Assembly: GCA_963734665.1 (NCBI GenBank)
Contig: CAVTIR010000007.1
Span: forward strand, 310,001 to 374,000
Origin: Trebonia sp963734665
Lineage (GTDB): Bacteria > Actinomycetota > Actinomycetes > Streptosporangiales > Streptosporangiaceae
DNA length: 64,000 nucleotides
Reading direction: 5' to 3'
Part shown: positions 1 to 8,100 of the stretch, piece by piece
How the letters are laid out: each line of letters opens with the position of its first letter
How positions within the stretch are numbered: the stretch's first letter is position 1
The notes under the pieces: generated by a model
What the model was told of the DNA's origin: nothing
Seen by the model: only the letters and a program-made list of their open reading frames with translations
Database searches by the model: none
Made by a program: the position numbers and the translations under genes

Positions 1-1
1 G

Positions 2-1054
2 GTGTTCACCGGGCGGCAGAAGCCGCTGACCCAGGTGGCGTTCCTGTTCGCGCGCGTCCGTACCGCCGACGGAGCGACGGGACTCGGATTCAGCTACTCC
101 AAGCGAGCCGGGGGCCCGGGCCTGTATGCGCACGCCCGCGAGATTGCCCCCGAGCTGATCGGCGAGGACCCCAGCGACATCGGCCGGCTCTGGGAGAAGC
201 TGGCCTGGGCCGGCGCGTCGGTCGGCCGTGGCGGGCTCGCGGTCCAGGCGATCGCCGCGCTCGACGTCGCCCTCTGGGACCTCAAGGCGCGCCGTGCCGG
301 GCTGCCGCTGGCCAAGCTGCTCGGCGCCTACCGCGACGGCGTTCCCTGCTACAACACCTCGGGCGGGTTCCTGTCCTCCTCGCTTGAGGAGGTGCTCGAG
401 AACGCGCAGAGGTCGCTGGCCACCGGTATCGGCGGCATCAAGATCAAGGTCGGGCATCCCGACTCCGCCGTGGACATCGGCCGGGTGCAAGCGGTGCGGG
501 AGGCGATCGGGCCGGCGGTGCCGCTCATGGTCGACGCCAACCAGCAGTGGACCCGCACGACGGCACTCCGCATCGGCCGGATCTTCGAAGCGTACGACCT
601 GACCTGGATCGAGGAGCCGCTCGACGCGCATGACGCGGAGGGACACGCGGCGCTGGCAGCGGCCCTGGACACCCCGGTCGCCACCGGCGAGATGCTGACC
701 AGCGTGGCCGAGCACGAGCGCATGATCTCCGCCGGCGCGGCCGACTTCATCCAGCCGGACGCGCCGCGGGTCGGCGGGATCACGCCGTTCCTGAAGGTAC
801 TGGCCCTGGCGGAGCAACGCCGGCTCAGCGTGGCACCGCACTTCGCGATGGAGCTGCACGTGCACCTCGCCGCGGCGTACCCGCACGAGGTGTGGGTGGA
901 GCATTTCGACTGGCTGGAGCCGCTCTTCAACGAGCATCTGCTCGTGGCCGACGGGAAGATGCTGGTACCCGACCGGCCCGGCCTGGGCTTGACGCTCAGC
1001 GAGCAGGCTGCCGCCTGGACGGTCGACCGCACCGCGGTCGGGCCGGGTGACTAG
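2..1054 (+). CDS. L-talarate/galactarate dehydratase (enolase superfamily), 5' end outside window
   Basis: Enolase-superfamily acid-sugar dehydratase, expected to abstract the C5/C2 proton of L-talarate or galactarate and release water to give a 3-deoxy-2-keto acid in the cytosol. The visible 350 residues hold the barrel motifs in order: catalytic lysines in GIKIKVG (about residue 145), the first metal ligand in MVDANQQW (about 178), EEP (about 205), the third acidic ligand in ATGEM (about 229), and the C-terminal base region APHFAME. The phrases FTGRQKPLT and GFSYSKRAGG match what I remember of Salmonella TalrD/GalrD closely, which is why I choose this subgroup over a generic mandelate racemase. 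The protein should begin about 30-40 residues earlier, so the GTG at position 2 is probably internal. It ends facing the surface operon on the other strand. Confidence 0.8.
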   Translation: MFTGRQKPLTQVAFLFARVRTADGATGLGFSYSKRAGGPGLYAHAREIAPELIGEDPSDIGRLWEKLAWAGASVGRGGLAVQAIAALDVALWDLKARRAGLPLAKLLGAYRDGVPCYNTSGGFLSSSLEEVLENAQRSLATGIGGIKIKVGHPDSAVDIGRVQAVREAIGPAVPLMVDANQQWTRTTALRIGRIFEAYDLTWIEEPLDAHDAEGHAALAAALDTPVATGEMLTSVAEHERMISAGAADFIQPDAPRVGGITPFLKVLALAEQRRLSVAPHFAMELHVHLAAAYPHEVWVEHFDWLEPLFNEHLLVADGKMLVPDRPGLGLTLSEQAAAWTVDRTAVGPGD

Positions 1055-1136
1055 CGGGCGAGCCAGCCGCCGTCGAGGCATTTCACCGGCCGTGGCGGAA
1101 CCTGCCATCCGACTCTGCCAGCCGGAATGTGCGGAT

Positions 1137-2198
1137 TCATTGTGGTCCTCGGTTAGCGAGTCGCTGCTGCCGGTACAGCAGGGCCCCGACGCCGACGAGA
1201 AGCAGCGCGCCGATGATGATCAGCGCGATGGCCCAGCCGGGGATTCCGCCCTGGGGGACCTGGGAGTAGGTGCCGATGCCCGTGTGGACGATACGCGCGG
1301 ACGGCAAGCCGGGTATGGCGACCGTCCCTGCCCAGCGGACGGTCTGGTTCTTGCCGTAGCGGAGCTGGATTGTGCAGGGCACGGTCGCGCCTGTCGGGAG
1401 GCCCGCCGCGTTGACAGCGATCAGCGCCTGGCCGCCGGGCAGGACGGTGTCCGCGGAGACGCCGTAGGTGTGCCGCTTGCCGGACTGGGTGCAGGACACC
1501 GTGCCTGTGCCCTTGGCGAATGTCTGTCCGGTGTTGTCCAGCTCGATGTTGAGCCTGGGGGTCTGAAATTCCAGGGTCCCCAGGACCCCGGGGATATTGA
1601 AGTGTGTCGTCATGGCCGACAGTTCGCCGACGGTGACCGCGACCCCGACCGTCACCTCCTCGACGATGACCGCCTGCGCTCCCGCCTTCGCGTTCGAGCC
1701 GACCTTCACCGCGCGCGGCTTGGCGGCAGGCTTGGCGGAGATGCCGCTCAGGTACTGGCCGAGGGCGGTCCCGGCCGGGACGGTGACCGTGAAATCAAGC
1801 TCATAGCTGGAGCGGGCCGGCAGGGTGACCCGCTGCGGCAGCCCGGTCACCCAGCAGCTCGGGCCGACGCATCCCTGTGATACTGGCTCGTACGCGCTGC
1901 CGCTGTTGCTCGCGGTAACGCCTGCGGCATGGCTGATGACCAGCGTCTCGGGCTTGTCCGCCAGGTTGGACACGACCGCCGTGGCCCTGGCCGACTGGCC
2001 GGGGGCGATGGTCAGCTGAAAGTACGATGACGCACGGCCCTGGCTGTCTGGTGCCGGGGAGATGCCGAATGTCCCGCCGATGCCAAGCCCGCCAGGGGGC
2101 GCGGCAGCCAGCGTCGCGAGCAGCGCGGCTACGACAAGTAGCCCCTGCAGGGTCCGCCGCCGCAGGGCGCGGGCCGGCCCGCTGTGCCGCTCGTTCAT
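1137..2198 (-). CDS. DUF916-like secreted protein with C-terminal membrane anchor
   Basis: 353-aa exported protein. The start ATG at 2198 overlaps the stop of the upstream gene by ATGA, so translation is coupled; an open frame continues upstream but only as a shadow of that gene. Residues about 15-40 form a signal peptide (RRRTLQG followed by a hydrophobic Leu/Ala stretch). The next ~100 residues (SYFQLTIAPGQ, then VVSNLADKPETLVI) have the look of the DUF916 beta-sandwich found beside WxL proteins in Gram-positive bacteria. Residues about 318-340 are one transmembrane helix (GWAIALIIIGALLLVGVGALL) followed by a short basic tail (RQQRLANRGPQ). Family knowledge: DUF916 proteins accompany and probably anchor WxL proteins at the wall. 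The organisation here fits, with two WxL-like genes immediately upstream. Ligand unknown. Confidence 0.65.
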   Translation of the reverse strand: MNERHSGPARALRRRTLQGLLVVAALLATLAAAPPGGLGIGGTFGISPAPDSQGRASSYFQLTIAPGQSARATAVVSNLADKPETLVISHAAGVTASNSGSAYEPVSQGCVGPSCWVTGLPQRVTLPARSSYELDFTVTVPAGTALGQYLSGISAKPAAKPRAVKVGSNAKAGAQAVIVEEVTVGVAVTVGELSAMTTHFNIPGVLGTLEFQTPRLNIELDNTGQTFAKGTGTVSCTQSGKRHTYGVSADTVLPGGQALIAVNAAGLPTGATVPCTIQLRYGKNQTVRWAGTVAIPGLPSARIVHTGIGTYSQVPQGGIPGWAIALIIIGALLLVGVGALLYRQQRLANRGPQ

Positions 2199-3169
2199 GG
2201 TCCGGACACCACGGCCAGCGTCACGGCCGAAGAGTAGGTCCCCACGTAAGCGGTTCCCGGTACCGAGATCCACCAGCCGAGGGGATCCGCCGCGCCGCTG
2301 CCGCCCAGGACGACCGTCCCGGTGCCGGTGCCGGCCGAAGCGGCGGCGACCGTGCTTGGCGGGGGCGAACTGCCCGCCGTGGTGACCTGAACCGGATAGC
2401 TGATCGTGTCCGTGGGCAGGACGCACGAGCCGTCGCACGCCGCGCTGGGAACGGCATCAGACAGCGAGCTGACACTGCCGGTGACGCTGAGGGTTCCGAT
2501 GTCCGGCAGGGCGTGCGCAGTGCTGATGAAGGTGGTAGCCGCGACCGTAACGTGCCACCCGGCCCCGGTCGCCGTGCTGTCGTCCACCGTGAGCTGCTGA
2601 TCCCCTGGCACTTTGTCCACCGCGTTCTGCTGCAAGCCGGTGTCGGTCACGGACCAGCTCAGCGAGACAGGGGCGGTGAGCGTCAGGCTGCCCGCGGCGA
2701 AGGTGACGCCAGGCGTCGCACCGGAGTCGACCGCGGCGCCAGCGTCGCTCGTGGTGATCGTTGAGGTGTAGCTGTCGGTCGTCGCTGTGTTGGTCAGCCC
2801 GGTGATCTCGATCGATACGGCGGTCCCTGCGTCGATGACCGCCGGTGTGAAGGTGTAGGTCAAGGCCCCTCCGGCCAGTGATACGTTCCCGCCGGCCGCG
2901 ACCGGTGACGGGCTCACCGTCCCGGTCGCTGGCGTCCCGCCTGTCCCGGCGGGCACGGTCATCGCGACCGAGTCCAGCGTCGATGTCGTGGCAGTGGTGA
3001 AGGTGTAGGTGTAGGTGACGTCCGTCGCGCCGGCGGTGGAATCCGACGCTGTCCATGCCGCGCCAGCGAGGCTAGCCGCCGAGACAGGCGGTGCCGGCGC
3101 GAGCAGCAGCAGCACTGTGAGGCCTGTTGCCGACATCGCTGCGACGACCGCGCGCCGTAGCCACGCCAT
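2195..3169 (-). CDS. WxL-like secreted surface protein (two-domain)
   Basis: 324 aa from ATG 3169; an upstream GTG-type extension has no signal-like start, whereas MAWLRRAVVAAMSATGL begins a clean signal peptide ending near AASLAGA. Residues about 40-150 form a Thr/Ala-rich beta domain of the kind found in bacterial surface repeats (ITGLTNTATTDSY). Residues about 160-324 are a WxL-like domain: LSLSWSVT, then LTVDDSTATGAGWHVTVAA (GWHVTV at 204-209), WWISVPG, and the terminal VVSGP. The downstream neighbour overlaps by 4 bp. The 225-aa protein encoded upstream repeats the same domain, so these two are paralogues in one operon. Low-complexity composition prevents a firmer family call. Confidence 0.6.
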   Translation of the reverse strand: MAWLRRAVVAAMSATGLTVLLLLAPAPPVSAASLAGAAWTASDSTAGATDVTYTYTFTTATTSTLDSVAMTVPAGTGGTPATGTVSPSPVAAGGNVSLAGGALTYTFTPAVIDAGTAVSIEITGLTNTATTDSYTSTITTSDAGAAVDSGATPGVTFAAGSLTLTAPVSLSWSVTDTGLQQNAVDKVPGDQQLTVDDSTATGAGWHVTVAATTFISTAHALPDIGTLSVTGSVSSLSDAVPSAACDGSCVLPTDTISYPVQVTTAGSSPPPSTVAAASAGTGTGTVVLGGSGAADPLGWWISVPGTAYVGTYSSAVTLAVVSGP

Positions 3170-3346
3170 GAGGCGCCCGCGGCACCACGTCCCATCGCCC
3201 TGCCCCCCGTCAGGCTCCACCCGGCCGGGCGAGTCCGATGCGTTCCGAACACAGTCAGTCACGTCGCGTAATGATAGCGGGACTCCGGTGTGCAGGGGTG
3301 TGCGTCCGGCTAGCCGGACGCACACGCCTTGGCGCCCTTGGCCGGG

Positions 3347-4024
3347 TCAGGGCCCTGAGGCGACGGTGAGATCTATTGCGGACCCGTACGCGCCGGACTT
3401 TGCGTTACCTGGCAGGCTTATCCACCAGCCGACCGGTGTGGTGCCGCCGATGAGCACCGAGCCGAGCCCGCTGGCCGCCGCTGCCGTGTAGAGGGTGCTT
3501 GGTGTCGGTGTGGTCGCTGCGGTGGTGACGGCCACCGGGTAGGTCGGCTCGGTGCCGCTGGGCAACGTGCACTGGCCGGTGATGGTGCACGCGGCGTCCG
3601 GGGTCGCGCCGGTCGTAGCCGTCGTCAGGCTCCCGTTGACCGAGAACGTTCCCGTGTTCGCCAGTTTGGTGCCGCCAGTCGTCGAGAAGGTGGTGGCGGC
3701 CACGGTGACGTGCCAGCCGGTGCCGCTTCCGGTGGCGTCATCGACCGTGAGTGTCCGGTCCGCTGCGGTCGTGTCCACCGCGTCCTGAGCCGCGCCGGTC
3801 AGCGTGGCTGTCCACGTCAGGGTGCTCGGCGTGGTCATATTCAGGGTCCCCGCGGACAGCGTAGCCGTTCCGGCGACGGCGCACGCCCCGCCCGCGGTAC
3901 ACGTCGATGCCCCGGCCGTGCCTGCGCCGGCCATGGCCAGGCTGGCGACACTCCCCAGTGCGAGTACACAGCCTGCTACCAGCCCCGCTACCCTCCGCCT
4001 GCGTGTCTGTACAAGGAATCTCAT
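3347..4024 (-). CDS. WxL-like secreted surface protein (single domain)
   Basis: 225 aa, first gene of the surface operon. Residues 1-40 are a signal peptide with a basic start (MRFLVQTRRRR), a hydrophobic core and a GASTC cleavage region. The rest is one WxL-like beta domain: LTW at 69-71, LTVDDATGSGTGWHVTV with GWHVTV at 103-108, two Cys pairs that could form disulfides (42/48 and 146/152), VGWWISLPG at 198-206 and the terminal VASGP. The same landmarks recur in the next gene downstream. Canonical Firmicutes WxL domains carry W-x-L rather than W-x-V, so the label means resemblance. Function is likely wall-surface binding. The upstream gap lies before 4060; no clear promoter was identified. 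Confidence 0.6.
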   Translation of the reverse strand: MRFLVQTRRRRVAGLVAGCVLALGSVASLAMAGAGTAGASTCTAGGACAVAGTATLSAGTLNMTTPSTLTWTATLTGAAQDAVDTTAADRTLTVDDATGSGTGWHVTVAATTFSTTGGTKLANTGTFSVNGSLTTATTGATPDAACTITGQCTLPSGTEPTYPVAVTTAATTPTPSTLYTAAAASGLGSVLIGGTTPVGWWISLPGNAKSGAYGSAIDLTVASGP

Positions 4025-4298
4025 TCGGATCGGCTAGCCTCTCTTAAATTACTACCAGTGATCCCATGGATACGTACCGTATCATCGCAGGTGGGAGCTG
4101 CAAGGATGGGCCAAGGTCTCTGCTTGGCACCCCCGTCGATCAGCCGCCCGGCAGCCGGATCGCGGCTCCGGCTAGCTAGCTCTACGAGGTTCGGCGCCTT
4201 GGCCCCCGGCAGCGACGCCCATCTAGCGCGGTGGCCCCCAGTCGCGGCATCGCTGGGTCAGGCGAAGCACGAACTCGTTCGGGATGATGGCTTTGAAC
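4025..4298. other. Intergenic region with an R3 repeat copy
   Basis: 274 bases between the surface operon and the hydrolase debris. It must contain the operon promoter on the minus strand, but no convincing -35/-10 pair was found. The only recognisable item is an R3 dispersed repeat (4261-4310). Confidence 0.4.
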
Positions 4299-4310
4299 TT
4301 AAGTCGGCGA
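4261..4310 (-). repeat. Dispersed repeat R3, copy a
   Basis: Read on the minus strand it contains TTCAAAGCC, then ATCATCCCGAACGAGTTCG, then TGCTTCGCC. It shares the TCAAARCC and ATCCCGAACG blocks with copies at 19594-19642 and 30648-30710, and the core with copies at 48675, 51950 and 63385. Confidence 0.6.
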
Positions 4311-4743
4311 GCTGTGCCGCAGGACCCGGGCGACGGTCGCGGGGCGCAGCAGCACGGCAGCCGGGTCGACGAGGTTGGCGACCCGCATGAAGGTCCTGGC
4401 CACGGCGGACGGGTCCTGCCACAACCACCAGGCACCAGCGCTACGGCATTGCCGCCGCGGTGTGCGTGCCGCTGCCGGCCTTGTCGACCTCGCTGGGGAA
4501 CTCCGTGAGCAGGTCACTGATCACGCCGGGCTGCTCCAGGGAGCTTGAGTGCCCGCAGTCAGGCACGATGCGCAGCTGAGCGCCGGGAATGCTGGACGCG
4601 ATGCGCCGCGCGTGCTCAGGCGGCGTCGCCCTGTCGTCCGCACCGACGACGACCAGCGTGGGCGCGGTGATCCCGCGGAGCCCCGAGTCGCTAGCACCAT
4701 TGCAAACGCCAATCCCAAGATTGCCGAGGCCGCGATGTCCCAC
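4299..4743 (-). pseudogene. Alpha/beta hydrolase remnant (C-terminal piece plus debris)
   Basis: The minus-strand frame 4441-4743 encodes 100 residues with the C-terminal half of an alpha/beta hydrolase: TAPTLVVVGADDRATPP (strand 6 with the acid residue) and RIVPDCGHSSSLEQP (strand 8 with the catalytic His). The nucleophile elbow and N-terminal half are absent, as the sequence upstream is unrelated within 20 residues. A second frame just downstream (4299-4440) reads WLWQDPSAVARTFMRVANLV, protein-like but not recognisable. Together they look like the eroded leftover of one or two genes. The family is that of enol-lactonase-type hydrolases; no function is expected now. Confidence 0.5.
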
Positions 4744-4756
4744 GCGCTAGCGCCCG

Positions 4757-5050
4757 TCAGGCCGCTTGGACCACCAGGTCATGAGTCGTAGTGGCCACAC
4801 CTGGGGTCGCGCTCTTGAACGCATCCCGCATCGCGCTAACCGCGAGCGCCTGGGCATGCCAGGGGTCATCGGTGTCAATGATCACGGTGACCTCGACCCG
4901 GATCCCGGATGCTTCACGGATCGTGCTTACCGAGGGGTCGATGGCGCGCGTGTCCAGGTAGTCAATCACGGTAGCGATCAGGTCGGTCAGTTCATCATCC
5001 GTGAGCGGCCGAGACGGAACGAGCGTCGCCGTGGCGTCCACCGTCAGCAT
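4757..5050 (-). CDS. Hypothetical protein, 97 aa
   Basis: Small cytosolic protein without signal or membrane segment. I start it at ATG 5050 because AGGAAGGA lies 9 bases before it; an ATG at 5095 in the same frame has no such site. The sequence alternates hydrophobic and charged residues (LTDDELTDLIATVIDYLDTR, then GIRVEVTVIIDTDDPWHAQAL), suggesting a small alpha/beta fold of the ferredoxin-like type seen in actinobacterial accessory genes. I do not recognise the family. It stands alone between hydrolase debris and the end of lhr. Confidence 0.5.
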   Translation of the reverse strand: MLTVDATATLVPSRPLTDDELTDLIATVIDYLDTRAIDPSVSTIREASGIRVEVTVIIDTDDPWHAQALAVSAMRDAFKSATPGVATTTHDLVVQAA

Positions 5051-5177
5051 GGCGCTTCGTCCTTCCTCTGCGTCGAGCACTGGCTGATCATCCATGCCAC
5101 CTTCTGTCTGAAGTGGTTCGGCAGTCGTAGCTGTTGTGGCTGGTACTTAAGCAGTTAATGCCGATTCCCCTGCAATG

Positions 5178-8100
5178 TCAGCCGCGGAGGCGGAGGCCGC
5201 GGGGCGTGTGGCGGAAGCCGGCGGACTCCAGCGCGCGGGTCAGCGGGGAGTCCATCCCGACCATGCCGCCGTCGGCCTTCTCCACCGTGATCCGGCCGAG
5301 TGCGCCGTCGCGGACCGCGGTCGCGAGCACCTGGGCGCACGGTTCGAGTGCGGCCGGGTCTTCGGTCCAGGACAGCAGCGTCTTGCCGCCGCGCTCGACG
5401 TAGAGGACCAACTCGCCGGCGAAGAGCACCACCACCGCGCCCGCCTTGCGGCCGGGACGGTGCGAGGTCGCGGTCTCCTCGGGCCTGGTCGGCCACGGGA
5501 GCGCCGCCCCGTACGGTTGCGCCGGGTCGGCCGCGGCGAGCACCACCGCCCGCCGGGAATCTTCCGACCGCGCGGGCTGGCCAGGAAGGGCAGGGGCGGC
5601 GAGGAAGCCGGCGCCCGCTGAGGGATCGGCCGCCGCCGCGACAGCGTCCCCAGCGAGGGCGCGCATCCTGTCGACCGCCCCCGGGAGCGCGAACTGGGCA
5701 CCGCCGAGCCCTTCGACGAAGTAACCACGGCGGCACTGCCCGGTCTCTTCCATGGCCCGCAGCACTGGGTACACGGCGGCGAACCCGCCGGGTATCCGCT
5801 CGGCGGCAACGGCCCCCTTGGTCACCACGCCGTGTCGTTCGAGCAGGGTCAGCGCCAGCGCGTGCGCCCTCATGGTGGCCGCTCCCGGATCGATGCCGCT
5901 AGCAGAGCCGCCGGGAAGGCCGTCCACTGCGAGCACGCCGTCCGCTTCTGGCAGCCCGTACCGTTCCGGCAGCAGCGACCACCGGCCGCTCGCCGTGGGC
6001 GGCCCGGTCCGCGTGGGCATGGCCGCGCGCCGGGTCCCGCGCCCGTAACGGCCAGACGCGGCATAGCCGCCGGCGAACCCACTGCCACCACGCGAGGCAG
6101 GCCGGGGATTGAAAACGCCGGGAATCGACCCGCCGAGACCACCGCGGCCGCCGGAGGCGTACCCGCGATCCACACCACGACCTGAAGCACCCCCTGGATC
6201 TGATGACGCGTTGCCAATGCCCCGAGAATCCCAGGCCTTGTCCCTGCCAACGCTACCGAGATCGGCCGCGAGGCTGGACCCGGTCGCCCGCCGGGGCCCG
6301 GCCGGACGCCGGACAGGAGACCCGCCAGACGTCACCACGCGCAGCGGCGCGAGGGTGTCGTTGCTGACCAGGCCCGCCCAGGCGAGGTCCCAGAGCGCCG
6401 CCACGAGGTCGCCGTCGTCGGCCGGGTGGCCGTCGAGCACGGCCGCGACCCGGTCGCTGAGCATGCGGAAGAACATGCCGCCGCCCCCGCCAAGGGCCGT
6501 CAGCAACGCGCCGTGCAGCGGCGTCATGGTCAGCTCGCCTGGCTCGGGCAGTAGCAGCGGCGCGGACTCAGCGGGCGCGAGCACCAGCCAGCCGTCCCCG
6601 GTGCCCACGCTGCCCGCGCCCGCCCAGACCACCTCGCCGGCCGCGGTCAGCTCGTCGAGCAGCGCGGGGGAGTAGCCGGGCACCCGTCCGGGCAGCACGA
6701 GCGTCTCAAGGGCGGATGCGGGAACCGGCGCGCCGGCCAGCCGCTCGATCGCCTCGAGCACCGCGCTCGCGTCCGCCCGCCGAGACCGCCCGGACCCGAT
6801 GCCATGCCAGGCGGGCAGGAACCGGCCGAGCGCGGCGGGTGGCACAGGCTCCGCTTCCTTGCGCAGCCGGGCCAGGCACCGCCGCCGCAGCATGCGCAGC
6901 ACCCCGCTGTCGCACCACTGCGTCCCGTGCCTGGAGGCGAGGAATTCGCCCTCCGCGACCCGCCCGTCGGCCGCAAGTCGCCGCAGCGCCATCCCGACCA
7001 CGGCGACGCCGAGCCCGTACCGCGCGGCCAGATCGGCGGCCGTGAACGGCCCGTGCGTCCGCGCCCACCGCGCGACCAGGTTGCCCAGGGGATCGGGCAG
7101 CACCTCGGTAAAGACCTCGGGAATCCCGACGGGCAGCGCCACTCCGAGGGCGTCCCGCAGCCGCCCGGCGTCCTCGACCGCCGCCCACATCGGCTGCCCG
7201 GCCACCCGCACCTCGATGACGCGCCGGGAAGCCGACAGCCCAGAAAGCCACCCGGCCGCCGACTCGGGGGAAGCACTTCGCGCGACGACCTCGTCCGCCG
7301 TCAGCGGCCCTGACGTGCGCAGCAGGTCGGCCACGCGCTCCGCGTCCTTGCACTGCCTGGACGGCGACAGGTGCTGCAGGTCGGCCTCCGCCTCCGCGAC
7401 GACGGCCGGGTCGAGCAGCTCCCGCAGCCCCTCGGTGCCGAGGAGTTCCGCGAGCAGCGCGGGGTCGAGCGCGAGGGCTTGCGCGCGCCGTTCGGCCAGC
7501 GGTGCGTCCCCCTCGTACATGAACGCGCCGACGTACCGGAAGAGCAGGTTCCGCCCGAACGGACTCGGCGTGCCCGTCTGTACCTCAACGAGCCGGATCC
7601 GCCGGGCGGCGAGGTCGCGCAGCACCTCGGTCAGCGCGGGCACGTCGAACACGTCCTGCAGGCACTCCCGGACCGTCTCCAGCGTGATCGGGAACCCAGG
7701 GAACTGCGCGGCGACCTCAAGGAGCTGCGCCGACCGCTGCCGCTGCTGCCAGAGCGGGGTCCGCCGTCCCGGCTGCCGCCGGGGGAGCAGCAGCGCCCGC
7801 GCGGCGCACTCGCGGAACCGGGAGGCGAACAGCGCGGACCCGCCGACCTCGGCGGTGATGATGTCGGCGATCTCCTCGGGGTCGATCAGCGCGATCCCGG
7901 CGGGCGGCGGCTCGTCGGAGTCGGGCACCCGGATGATGATCCCGTCGTCGGTGTGAAGCGCCTGCACGTCCATCCCGCCGTAACGCTCGCGGAGCCTGGC
8001 GGTGATAGCGAGGGCCCAGGGGGCGTGCACCCGGTCGCCGTAGGGGGAGTGCAGCACGACCCGCCAGTCGCCAAGCTCGTCGCGGAACCGCTCGACGACC

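Noticed and set aside
1047..1880. 277-codon plus-strand frame over the DUF916-like gene
   Set aside because: Antisense shadow with Asp/Arg/Gly bias and no motif.
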